From contig JADFZT010000014.1 in assembly GCA_015232395.1 (NCBI GenBank), positions 32,002 to 66,621 on the forward strand: 34,620 nt of DNA, in the 5' to 3' direction. The notes beneath the pieces are model-generated. The model did not search any database. It had not been told where the DNA came from and was given only the letters and a program-made list of their open reading frames with translations. Within the stretch, counting starts at the first letter, position 1, and each line of letters begins with the position of its first letter. The position numbers and the translations under genes are program-made. Positions 27,191 to 34,620 of the stretch are shown here, piece after piece. This stretch comes from Magnetococcales bacterium. Its GTDB lineage: Bacteria; Pseudomonadota; Magnetococcia; Magnetococcales; JADFZT01.

Positions 27191-29398
27191 ATGGATAAGA
27201 AGATCGGCTGTTATATTTGCACCGGCTGTGGAATTGGCGATGCCATGGATGTGGACGCCCTCGGTGCTGTTGCTGCCAAGGAACAGAAAGTTCCGGTAGT
27301 CAAAAATCACGAACTCCTCTGCGGACCCGAAGGGGTCGCCATGATCCGTCAGGACATGGAATCCGAAGGAGTGAATGCACTGGTCATCGCGGCCTGCTCC
27401 CCTCGGGTAAAGGTCGAAGAGTTCCGCTTTGGTACCGAGCTGATGGAACGGGTGAGCCTGCGGGAAAATGCCCTCTGGATCCATCCGGTTGAAGAAGGGG
27501 TCGAGGAGGCTGAAGAAGATCTGCAGATGGCGGGTGAGGATTATATCCGCATGGGGTGCGTCAAGATCAAAAAGATGAACACCCCCAAGCCCTTCATTGA
27601 TGATAACTTTTCCAAGCAGATTCTGGTGGTGGGTGGTGGTATTACCGGTATGACCGCAGCGAAGGAAGCAGCGGCCACCGGTTACAAAACCATCCTGGTG
27701 GAAAAGGAGGCAGAGCTGGGTGGGCGTATCGGCAAGATGAAGAATATCTCCCCCACCAAGGCCCCCTACAACTATCTGGAAGAGAATCCGGTCCCAGCTC
27801 TGATCGAGGCGGTCAATAACGACGCCAACATCACGGTGCTGACCAATGCCCGGGTGATGCAGACGACCGGCGCTCCCGGACTCTTTGATCTCACCATCAA
27901 GAACGGCTCAGGTGACGTACACGAGCGGGTGGGGGCCATCATCCTCACCACCGGTTCCGAAACCTACGATCCGGCCAAGCTGCCCCACCTGGGTCACAGC
28001 GACAACGCCGATGTCATCACCTCCATGGAGTTTGAGGAGATGGTGAAGGCGGGCAAGATCAACCGTCCTTCCGATGGACAACCGGCCAAGCGGGTGGCGT
28101 TTTCACTCTGTGCCGGTTCCCGGGACAAGGAGCATCTGGAATATTGCTCCGGGGCTTGCTGCACCTACTCCATGAAGCAGGCGCTGAATGTGAAGGAGCA
28201 GTATGCGGATGCCTCCACCTACCTGATCTATCAGGAGATCCGTACTCCGGGTCAGATGGAGGATTTTTACCGTAAGGCCCAGGATGAAGGCAGCGTCTTC
28301 ATCAAGGGGGATGTGAAAAAGGTCGCCAAGGGTTCCGGCGGCGGCTTGAGCGTCGAAGTGGACGACAAGCTCCTGCGGGCCACTGAAAATCTGGAAGTGG
28401 ATCTCCTGGTTTTGGCTACCGGTATGACGCCCAACATCGACACGGTTGATCCCAACAATCCTTCTCCGATGGGAGATGTGGACGAGGGGGCGGTCAAACA
28501 GGTGCTGAATCTCCAATACCGTCAGGGTCCGAGTCTGCCCGAGTTGAAATGGGGTTTTCCGGATTCCCACTTTATCTGCTTCCCTTATGAAACCCGGCGT
28601 ACCGGCATCTATGCGGCTGGTCCCGCCAGGCGTCCCATGACGGCAGCTGCGGCGATGTCTGATGCCACGGGGGCCGCCTTAAAGGCGATCCAGGTTGTGG
28701 AATCGGTCTCCCGGGGGGCCGCCGTCCATCCCCGGGCTGGGGATCTCTCCTATCCTTCCTTTCGGGAAGATGGCTGTACCCAGTGTAAGCGTTGTACCGA
28801 GGAGTGTCCTTTCGGGGCGATCAACGAGGATGAAAAGGGCAACCCCCTCTTCAATCCCACCCGTTGCCGCCGCTGCTCCACCTGTATGGGGGCCTGTCCT
28901 CAAAAAATCATCTCCTTCGACAACTATTCGGTGGATATGATCGGTGCCATGTTGAAGGAGTGCGAAATTCCCGAGGAGGACGAAGAGAAGCCGCGTATTT
29001 TGGTTCTTGGCTGTCAGAACGACGCCATGCCTGCTCTGGATATGGCGGCGACCAAGGGAGCCAAGATCAGTCCTTATGTCCGCTTCATTCAACTGCGCTG
29101 CATGGGCTCCATGAGTCTGGTGTGGATCGCTGATGCGATGTCCACCGGTTATGATGGCGTCATGCTCATGGGCTGCCGTCACGGTGAAGACTATCAGTGC
29201 CACAACGTGCGGGGCTCGGCGCTGGCTGAAATCCGCCTCTCCAAGGTTTCGGAGACGTTGGACCGGCTGCAACTGGAGAGCGAGCGGGTGAAGATGATCG
29301 AGGTCAATATCGTTGACTCCGAAACCCTGCCTGGGGCGATCAACAAGTTTGTTGAAGATCTTGATGAGTTTGATCCGAACCCCTACAAGGAGTTCTAG
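27191..29398 (+). CDS. qmoB: QmoB, HdrA-MvhD-like flavoprotein
   Basis: The 735-residue second flavoprotein of the Qmo complex has a Cys-containing N-terminal segment (CYICTGCGIGDAMD, 7-20). The HdrA-like FAD domain starts at VVGGGITGMTAAKEAAAT (about 146), and two ferredoxin-type [4Fe-4S] motifs lie near 528-541 (CTQCKRCTEECP) and 559-571 (CRRCSTCMGACP). A C-terminal MvhD/FlpD-like domain carries ILVLGCQNDAMPALD and a later MGCRHGEDYQC. This HdrA plus MvhD layout is the QmoB pattern. GGGAGG overlapping the qmoA stop precedes the ATG. It is followed by a terminator-like hairpin and then hdrC. Confidence 0.92.
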   Translation: MDKKIGCYICTGCGIGDAMDVDALGAVAAKEQKVPVVKNHELLCGPEGVAMIRQDMESEGVNALVIAACSPRVKVEEFRFGTELMERVSLRENALWIHPVEEGVEEAEEDLQMAGEDYIRMGCVKIKKMNTPKPFIDDNFSKQILVVGGGITGMTAAKEAAATGYKTILVEKEAELGGRIGKMKNISPTKAPYNYLEENPVPALIEAVNNDANITVLTNARVMQTTGAPGLFDLTIKNGSGDVHERVGAIILTTGSETYDPAKLPHLGHSDNADVITSMEFEEMVKAGKINRPSDGQPAKRVAFSLCAGSRDKEHLEYCSGACCTYSMKQALNVKEQYADASTYLIYQEIRTPGQMEDFYRKAQDEGSVFIKGDVKKVAKGSGGGLSVEVDDKLLRATENLEVDLLVLATGMTPNIDTVDPNNPSPMGDVDEGAVKQVLNLQYRQGPSLPELKWGFPDSHFICFPYETRRTGIYAAGPARRPMTAAAAMSDATGAALKAIQVVESVSRGAAVHPRAGDLSYPSFREDGCTQCKRCTEECPFGAINEDEKGNPLFNPTRCRRCSTCMGACPQKIISFDNYSVDMIGAMLKECEIPEEDEEKPRILVLGCQNDAMPALDMAATKGAKISPYVRFIQLRCMGSMSLVWIADAMSTGYDGVMLMGCRHGEDYQCHNVRGSALAEIRLSKVSETLDRLQLESERVKMIEVNIVDSETLPGAINKFVEDLDEFDPNPYKEF

Positions 29399-29409
29399 AC
29401 CAAAAATGC

Positions 29410-29444
29410 CCGGGGGGCGGCGCTGCCGCCTTCCGGTTTTTTTT
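29410..29444 (+). terminator. intrinsic terminator inside the operon, between qmoB and hdrC
   Basis: CCGGGGGGCGGC (29410-29421) pairs with GCCGCCTTCCGG (29425-29436), with two G-U pairs and loop GCT, followed directly by eight T (29437-29444). It has every feature of a strong rho-independent terminator, 11 bases after the qmoB stop and 29 before hdrC. Partial read-through would make less hdrCB than qmoAB. Confidence 0.85.
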
Positions 29445-29472
29445 CTGAAGTGTTCCGACAGGAGATCAAATC

Positions 29473-30060
29473 ATGGCTTACGACCTCTCCTTTGCCCGAG
29501 ACGTCTATGAAAAATCCGAGATGGGGCATTGGATCAAGATGTGTATGCAGTGCGGCGTATGTGCCGGATCCTGCCCCTTGGGGCCCCACTGGGAGCATTC
29601 CCCACGCCAGCTCTTTCAGATGGTACGGGGGGGGAAGAAAGAGGAGGTATTGAAAAGCTCCTCCATGTGGATGTGCACCTCGTGCTACAACTGCATCGCC
29701 CGCTGTCCCCGGGGCTTGCCCATTACCCATATCGTTCATGGCTTGGCGCGTTATGCCTCCGAGCAGGGTATGGCCGATCCTAAACAGCCGACCCACCGTT
29801 TTGCCAAGGATATTTTTTGGGAAAACATCACCGCGACGGGGCGGGTGGCCGAAGCGCTTCTCACCATGCGGCTCTATTTTGTGGATGGCCTGGGTTCCGG
29901 CATCAAGATGGGCTTGGAGATGAAAGACCAAGCCATTGGCATGCTCAAGACCAAGCGTCTCAATCCCATCCCCTTCCGGGGCAAAATCAAAGGTTATGCC
30001 GGTTTCAAGGCCATGTTGGACAAGGCCTCGGAGTTGGAAAGCAAGCATAAGGAGGCTTAA
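29473..30060 (+). CDS. hdrC: HdrC-like ferredoxin subunit
   Basis: HdrC carries two [4Fe-4S] clusters, here C24-x2-C27-x2-C30-x3-C34 and C68-x2-C71-x2-C74-x3-C78, and feeds electrons to HdrB. The 195 residues end in an Ala/Lys-rich helical tail without membrane helices. In sulfate reducers of the Desulfovibrio type, these domains are the soluble part of QmoC, which is fused to a heme b membrane domain; here that membrane domain is missing and HdrC and HdrB are separate. AGGAG lies eight bases before the ATG. hdrB follows after 2 bases. Confidence 0.9.
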   Translation: MAYDLSFARDVYEKSEMGHWIKMCMQCGVCAGSCPLGPHWEHSPRQLFQMVRGGKKEEVLKSSSMWMCTSCYNCIARCPRGLPITHIVHGLARYASEQGMADPKQPTHRFAKDIFWENITATGRVAEALLTMRLYFVDGLGSGIKMGLEMKDQAIGMLKTKRLNPIPFRGKIKGYAGFKAMLDKASELESKHKEA

Positions 30061-30062
30061 GG

Positions 30063-30947
30063 ATGAAGGAGTACACCTTTTACCCCGGTTGCAGCTCCGA
30101 GAAGGGTGCCTCGGCCGCCAACATGGAAAATTCGGTCCATGCGATGTGTAAGATGCTGGGCATCAAGCTGAACGAAATCGATGACTGGAACTGCTGTTCC
30201 GCTTCCATCGGCTATGCCGGTGGCGGTGAGTTGCCCCGTATGGCCATGTCGGCCCGTAATTTTGCCCTGGCCAAGCAGCAGCAGGGGGACAAGGATCTGG
30301 TAGCGACTTGTGCGGCCTGCTGGCTCGCCATGCGGGAGACCGCCGAGCGCATTGATGAGGAGCCCCAGGTCAAGGCCGATCTCAATACCGCCCTTAAAGA
30401 AGCCGATCTTTCCTATGACGGGGGCATCAAGACCCGGCATATGGTGGAGGTGCTGATTGAGGATTTTGGTTGGGACGCCCTGAAAGCCAAGGTCACCAAG
30501 CCTCTGACCGGGATCAAGATGGCCGGTTATGTGGGTTGCCAGACCAACCGCCCCTTCGGTATCTGTGGCGACAGCTTCGAAAATCCTGAATATCTGGACA
30601 AGATGATCGAAGCGGTGGGGGCTACGGCGGTTCCTTTCGACAAAAAAGTCGCTTGCTGTGGCGGCGCTTTGGCTTTTTCGGAGAATGACAAATCCTGCGC
30701 CCTGATCAAGGATATTCTCCAGGCGGCAGCGGACAATGGCGCGGAAGTGATTGTTACTCCGTGCCCGGTCTGTCAGCTCAATGTGGAAGTGTATCAGTCC
30801 AAAGTGAATCAGATGTTTGGTACCAACTTTAACATCCCGGTGGTCTACTATTCCCAGCTCTTTGTGCTGGCCTGGGGTGGTAGCTGGACCGATTCCGCTT
30901 TGAATCAGCAGGTGGTGTCAGCGGATGTGTTGAAAAAATTCGCCTGA
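30063..30947 (+). CDS. hdrB: HdrB-like subunit with two CCG domains
   Basis: HdrB holds the catalytic noncubane [4Fe-4S] clusters of heterodisulfide reductase. Both CCG motifs are complete: C10, C44-C45, C83-x2-C86 and C159, C198-C199, C234-x2-C237. The 294-residue length is usual. AAGGAGG at the end of hdrC drives translation. It is the last gene of the qmoAB-hdrCB operon, before a terminator. In methanogens the substrate is CoM-S-S-CoB; in organisms with qmoAB the partner is unknown and is probably a disulfide or quinone-linked carrier rather than that heterodisulfide. Family assignment is firm, substrate is open. Confidence 0.9.
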   Translation: MKEYTFYPGCSSEKGASAANMENSVHAMCKMLGIKLNEIDDWNCCSASIGYAGGGELPRMAMSARNFALAKQQQGDKDLVATCAACWLAMRETAERIDEEPQVKADLNTALKEADLSYDGGIKTRHMVEVLIEDFGWDALKAKVTKPLTGIKMAGYVGCQTNRPFGICGDSFENPEYLDKMIEAVGATAVPFDKKVACCGGALAFSENDKSCALIKDILQAAADNGAEVIVTPCPVCQLNVEVYQSKVNQMFGTNFNIPVVYYSQLFVLAWGGSWTDSALNQQVVSADVLKKFA

Positions 30948-30974
30948 TTCCAGCCTGATAGCTGTAAACAAAAA

Positions 30975-31007
30975 AACGCCTCTCCGGGAGACTGGAGGGG
31001 CGTTTTT
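30975..31007 (+). terminator. intrinsic terminator of the qmo-hdr operon
   Basis: AACGCCTCTCC (30975-30985) pairs with GGAGGGGCGTT (30994-31004) with one G-U pair, extended by A/T runs on either side (TTTTT to 31007). Located 28 bases after the hdrB stop. Confidence 0.88.
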
Positions 31008-31079
31008 GTTTAGAGTGCGCTGGTTGATATGCTGAATGGGATATTGCGTGTAAACGTAGCTATCTGATGAGGGGAATGT

Positions 31080-31637
31080 ATGTCGATTCGACTCAATTTG
31101 GGGTGTGGGGAGCGACGGCTGCCGGGGTTTATCAATGTGGATAAATATGGTTCTCCGGATCTGTTGCACGATCTGGAGAGCACCCCCTGGCCTTGGGAGG
31201 ATGATTCGGTGGTTGAGGTGGCAGCCCATCACGTTTTGGAACATCTGGGCGCTACCACAGAGCTATATTTTGCCATCATTCAGGAGCTTTACCGGGTTTG
31301 TGCTTCACAGGCTTTGATTGATATCCGTCTTCCTCACCCCCGACACGATGATTTTATCAATGATCCGAGTCACGTTCGGGCCATTACCGGTGATGGCTTG
31401 ATGCTTTTTTCCAAGGCCAGTAATCGGCAATGGCAGAGGGAGGGGCGATCCAACACACCTCTTGGGCTACAGCTGGATGTGGATTTTGAAGTGGTCAAGA
31501 CCACTCTGCTGTTGGATCCGGCTTGGATGGAAAAGCTCAATACCGGGGTCTGCCAAGAGGAGGATATTCGTCGGGCGATCAGTCAATACAACAATGTGGT
31601 CAAGGAAGTACACGTCGTACTCAAGGTTGTGAAGTGA
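31080..31637 (+). CDS. small SAM-dependent methyltransferase-like protein
   Basis: The 185-residue protein starts with LNLGCGERRLPGFINVD, the class I motif I (GxGxG variant) and acidic loop. It continues with HDLESTPWPWEDDSV, then HHVLEHL, as in methyltransferases acting in surface-polysaccharide or secondary-metabolite pathways. GAGGGGAA precedes the ATG. The gene is alone between the hdr terminator and unrelated DNA, so its target cannot be inferred. Proteins of this shape are often annotated only as 'SAM-dependent methyltransferase'. Confidence 0.75.
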   Translation: MSIRLNLGCGERRLPGFINVDKYGSPDLLHDLESTPWPWEDDSVVEVAAHHVLEHLGATTELYFAIIQELYRVCASQALIDIRLPHPRHDDFINDPSHVRAITGDGLMLFSKASNRQWQREGRSNTPLGLQLDVDFEVVKTTLLLDPAWMEKLNTGVCQEEDIRRAISQYNNVVKEVHVVLKVVK

Positions 31638-31843
31638 GGTCGATATGTTTCCGGTCGCCGGATTGAGCTGTTTTCATGTTTCAAGACCGTTAGAGAGTGG
31701 CACATCTCTTCAGCAGCTTGGTGGAATGACGAAGGAAGCGCCGACAGGAAAGTGCTGAAAGATAATAGTTGTTCGTGTGAGGGGGCTTCGGGTGGGCCAT
31801 TCAGGTGGTGGAGAGGGGCAGCCCAATCGAATTAGGGGGGGCC

Positions 31844-32074
31844 TTATGCCAGCCACCCCACAAAGGTTCCCAGGAGAGCCATCACAAGCCCCAGCCATAG
31901 AATATTCATTACCAGCTCAACCAGTGTGAACGATCCATCAGAGAGGGTTGAAAATAGGCCCAGTATGCTGCCGATTATCATCCCATAAAAGGACCAGCTG
32001 GAAGTGTGGGTGAAGAGCTGCCATCCTCCGAACCCCAGGAGGAGGAAAAATATCAGGAGAGAGAATCGCCCCAT
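31844..32074 (-). CDS. small two-helix membrane protein of unknown function
   Basis: 76 residues begin MGRFSLLIFFLLLGFGGW and continue with a second hydrophobic block (LVELVMNILWLGLVMALLGTFVGW), giving two or three membrane helices joined by a short polar loop. AAAAAGGGG lies just before the ATG. It lies downstream of the hybrid histidine kinase on the same strand, 94 bases away, and might be co-transcribed. Not recognised as a member of any named family; the small size leaves some doubt that it is coding. Confidence 0.55.
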   Translation of the reverse strand: MGRFSLLIFFLLLGFGGWQLFTHTSSWSFYGMIIGSILGLFSTLSDGSFTLVELVMNILWLGLVMALLGTFVGWLA

Positions 32075-32168
32075 GGCCCCTTTTTCGTTAAGAAAGATTG
32101 CTTCTGGCGTGGGGGATCCGTTGTTTCAGAAAAAGTGCGGTGGAATTTTGCTGGTGGAATTCGATCCG

Positions 32169-34199
32169 TCAGCCTTTCAGCCGCTCTTCCCGAATGTGGG
32201 CGATCACCTTCAACACTTCCCCAGCCACGATGGGCTTGGCTGTGACTCCGTCCATACCCGCTGCATGACACATATCCACCGTATCGGTCAGCAGGTCCGC
32301 AGTGAGAGCAATCACCGGTAGGTTGGCCAATACCGGGTTATCCCAAGCTCGGATGCGGCGGGTGGCTTCGATGCCATCCATGCGGGGCATGCGGATATCC
32401 ATCAAAACGGCATCAAAGGAATTTTCATCCATTTTATCCAGAGTTTCCAACGCTTCCAGGCCATTTTCACACACCGTAATCCGATGGCCTTCCGCTTCCA
32501 ATAGTTTTTGGGCCACCAACCGGCTCACCTGGTCGTCTTCCACCAGAAGGATGGCCAGAGGGGGGAGTTGGATGGATGGCAGATCCGCCTCATGGGGCAT
32601 TAAAAAGGGTTTTATTGGTTTTTCAAAGGGAAGGGAGACCAAAAAGGTGCTCCCTTCTCCTTCAACGCTCTGCAAGTTGATCTCACCCTCCATCATATCC
32701 ACCAAGCGCTTGCAGATGGCCAACCCCAATCCCGTCCCCCCATAACGGCGGCTGATGCTGGAATCCTTTTGGACAAAAGGTTCGAACATCCCCTCCTGGA
32801 CATCTTCCGGGATGCCGATGCCGGTATCCACGACCGAAAAAAGCAGCGTTTCCTTGCCAGAAGAAGTCGGCTCTCCCCGCTCCACCCGCACCGTGACACT
32901 GCCCTTGGCGGTAAACTTGATGGCATTGCCGATCAGGTTGATCAACGTCTGGCGCAAGCGGACCGGATCGGTGCGGATCAGGCGAGGTAGATCGCTGGCC
33001 ATTTCAACTTGTAGCGCCAATCCCTTGGTGTTGGCCGGAGCCGAAAGCAGGTCGGTGGTTTCGGTGATCAGTTCTGCCAGGGAAAAATCATTGAACTGAA
33101 CCTCAAGCTTGCCCGCTTCGATTTTGGAGAGGTCCAGGACATCGTTCAAAATAGCCAATAGGGCCTTGTTGGAAGCGGTGATGGTATCCAGATAGCCATG
33201 CTGGGTGGCATTCAGATCGGTCAACAGCAGCAGATCCACCATTCCCTGAATGCCGTTCATGGGGGTGCGGATTTCGTGACTCATGGTGGCTAAAAATTCC
33301 GACTTGGCCTGATTGGCCGACTCAGCGGCTTCCTTGGCCCGTTGCAGCTCTTCCGTTCGGGTTTGTACCAGGCTTTCCAGGTGGTTGCGGTGGGCCAGAA
33401 GCTCCTGATCCCGCTCCTGAATCCCTGCCAACATGTGATTGAACCCCTCAGCCAACCATAAAAGCTCGCCGCTCCCCTCTTCTCGGGCGCGCATGGCATA
33501 GTCCCGGTTGTTGGAAACATTGACCGTCAATCGGGTGAGGCGAGTGAGGGGGGCGGTGATTTGCCCCAGGAGAAGATTGGCCAACAACAGAGCCCCACCC
33601 AAGGCCAGGAGAAACACCCCGGCCATTTTGAGGATGTTTTGAAACATCAATTCGTGAAAAGGCTGGAGTGTGGCCCTCACCCGCACCTGGCCCAGGTATT
33701 CATCTTCCCACAGCACATCCGCTGCCACATATAGCTCTTTTTGGCCCCATTTCACCCCTTGGCTGGGATGCCATTCCGATTGGGGCTGGTAGGTCTGGCC
33801 CGGCTTTTCAAAGTGGGTGAGGGGTTGGTCGTTGGCGAGGCGGAGTTCGGCTGCCAGAACTTCGGGAATGGCGGCTAGAATGGTCAGGCGTTTATTGGCG
33901 GCCTGGGCATCCTGGAAGGCCATGGCCCCCACGCTGTTGGCAGCAACCAGCTGGGTTTGGGCAGAGAGGGAGTTGAGCAGCTGGTAGGACAACATCTGCC
34001 ACTGTTGATAAATGACGATAAAAAAGGTCAGGGCAAAGCTGATGGAAACGGCAACCGTGGTAAATAAAAAAACCCGACCCCGAATCGATCCTCTGCCACC
34101 CTGGTTACTCTTGGCGGAAAACCGGGAGGGGGAGGTGGTGGCGGGGTTGGAAATATTTCCCTCAGTGGGTGGGGGAGTGCTCTTGGGGGTTTGGCTCAT
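32169..34199 (-). CDS. CHASE8-like hybrid sensor histidine kinase
   Basis: Order of the 676 residues: disordered Pro/Ser-rich N-terminus; TM1 (42-64); a periplasmic CHASE8-like sensor (65-185, with [17 protein letters not shown]); TM2 (190-212); HAMP (213-265); HisKA with His308 in [11 protein letters not shown]; HATPase with N box (NLIGNAIKF), DTGIGIP and GTGLGL; and a receiver domain (545-670) with Asp601 in [11 protein letters not shown]. There is no Hpt domain, so the final output protein is elsewhere. The ATG overlaps the stop of the YfiR-like gene as ATGA, so the two are translated together and presumably work together at the membrane, the YfiR-like protein sensing in the periplasm. Confidence 0.93.
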   Translation of the reverse strand: MSQTPKSTPPPTEGNISNPATTSPSRFSAKSNQGGRGSIRGRVFLFTTVAVSISFALTFFIVIYQQWQMLSYQLLNSLSAQTQLVAANSVGAMAFQDAQAANKRLTILAAIPEVLAAELRLANDQPLTHFEKPGQTYQPQSEWHPSQGVKWGQKELYVAADVLWEDEYLGQVRVRATLQPFHELMFQNILKMAGVFLLALGGALLLANLLLGQITAPLTRLTRLTVNVSNNRDYAMRAREEGSGELLWLAEGFNHMLAGIQERDQELLAHRNHLESLVQTRTEELQRAKEAAESANQAKSEFLATMSHEIRTPMNGIQGMVDLLLLTDLNATQHGYLDTITASNKALLAILNDVLDLSKIEAGKLEVQFNDFSLAELITETTDLLSAPANTKGLALQVEMASDLPRLIRTDPVRLRQTLINLIGNAIKFTAKGSVTVRVERGEPTSSGKETLLFSVVDTGIGIPEDVQEGMFEPFVQKDSSISRRYGGTGLGLAICKRLVDMMEGEINLQSVEGEGSTFLVSLPFEKPIKPFLMPHEADLPSIQLPPLAILLVEDDQVSRLVAQKLLEAEGHRITVCENGLEALETLDKMDENSFDAVLMDIRMPRMDGIEATRRIRAWDNPVLANLPVIALTADLLTDTVDMCHAAGMDGVTAKPIVAGEVLKVIAHIREERLKG

Positions 34200-34620
34200 G
34201 GGATCACCTTGGCGGCGATTTCAAGAAGTTCCGAGCTGATGGAAAGACCGTTTTCTTTCAAAGCTCCCAGATTGACCCCCAGGCGCAAATAAGAGTCATC
34301 TTCAAAAAGGGATACCATGCCACCCACTTCAGCAAATTGGGGTAGATCGCTGATGGTCAGTGGATGGTGGTGGCCCAGGGTTTTGAGGGTGGCCGGAAGT
34401 TGACCGTTGACCAGGGTGCTGAGAAAAACAGCATGGCAGTTGGCCGCCTGATGGGTTGCCTCTATATGGCGAACTTCCAGAGAGCGGTTGCCGATGATGC
34501 GACCGGAAAGACGATTCAGAGTCTCTATTGATGGTTTTTTCCCTAGTACACAGAGGGTCAGTGGAGCATCACCAACATCCGGCCAAGCCACAAATTTAAG
34601 GATGTTGAAGACGTAAGCCA
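34196..34620 (-). CDS. YfiR-like periplasmic protein (partial at window edge)
   Basis: The 5' end lies beyond the window: the frame stays open to position 34620 and reads [11 protein letters not shown] upstream of the only nearby start-like codon (GTG, 34591). The C-terminal part shows the YfiR (DUF4154) pattern: TLCVLG, a cysteine near the middle (NCHAVFLS), [19 protein letters not shown] and a final [13 protein letters not shown]. YfiR represses the diguanylate cyclase YfiN from the periplasm in Pseudomonas. Here the partner is a hybrid histidine kinase coupled by a four-base overlap, so it likely gates that kinase. Low doubt on family, high doubt on signal. Confidence 0.8.
   Translation of the reverse strand, partial: AYVFNILKFVAWPDVGDAPLTLCVLGKKPSIETLNRLSGRIIGNRSLEVRHIEATHQAANCHAVFLSTLVNGQLPATLKTLGHHHPLTISDLPQFAEVGGMVSLFEDDSYLRLGVNLGALKENGLSISSELLEIAAKVIP

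Noticed and set aside
29410-29444. Hairpin after qmoB as end of the transcript with hdrCB a separate operon
   Set aside because: Not excluded, but no promoter is visible in the 28 bases before hdrC, so partial read-through is preferred.

Overview
The window reads as a stretch of chromosome from a Gram-negative, respiratory, motile proteobacterium with moderately high GC. Tat-exported and lipoprotein-type redox proteins, a cytochrome cd1 denitrification island, a Qmo/Hdr-type electron-transfer complex, a chemoreceptor and a flagellin-methylase-like gene point to an anaerobic or microaerobic, sulfur-linked, nitrite-respiring bacterium. The combination would fit Magnetococcales-like or other deep-branching proteobacteria. 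That taxonomic guess is an impression from gene content; no marker in the window proves it.

Left end (1-3135, minus strand): uvrC-pgsA followed by tRNA-Gly, tRNA-Cys and tRNA-Gly. This is the order known from enterobacteria (uvrC-pgsA-glyW-cysT). The tRNAs have their own promoter, and UvrC carries a hydrophilic insert of about 85 residues.

Denitrification island (3313-10054, minus strand): nirS-nirC-nirF-nirG-nirH-nirDL-nirJ. It encodes cytochrome cd1 nitrite reductase, a c-type cytochrome and most of the heme d1 pathway. Siroheme decarboxylase parts are present as a fused NirDL plus separate NirG and NirH. nirE, nirN and nirM are not in the window. A 218-bp spacer with three hairpins splits nirSCF from nirGH-DL-J.

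Redox operon (11365-16274, plus strand): a four-cluster Fe-S protein, an NrfD-like membrane subunit, a Tat-exported molybdopterin oxidoreductase and a membrane-anchored pentaheme cytochrome. A perfect FNR-type palindrome lies about 440 bp upstream and a strong terminator closes the operon. The catalytic subunit has Asp at the position of the third cysteine of its N-terminal cluster motif. Its substrate cannot be told from sequence; this is the least familiar system in the window. A monoheme cytochrome c follows.

Middle (17419-25419): a GT8-like glycosyltransferase, a Cache-type methyl-accepting chemotaxis protein, a FliB-type lysine-N-methylase and a PreP-like M16C peptidase.

Qmo/Hdr operon (25916-30947, plus strand): qmoA-qmoB followed by hdrC-hdrB in place of qmoC, with an intrinsic terminator lying inside the operon between qmoB and hdrC. 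In known organisms such a complex exchanges electrons with APS reductase, so it would link sulfur metabolism to the redox pool. aprAB and sat are not in the window.

Right end (31080-34620): a small SAM methyltransferase, a small two-helix membrane protein, and a YfiR-like periplasmic protein translationally coupled to a CHASE8-like hybrid histidine kinase; the YfiR gene runs off the window.
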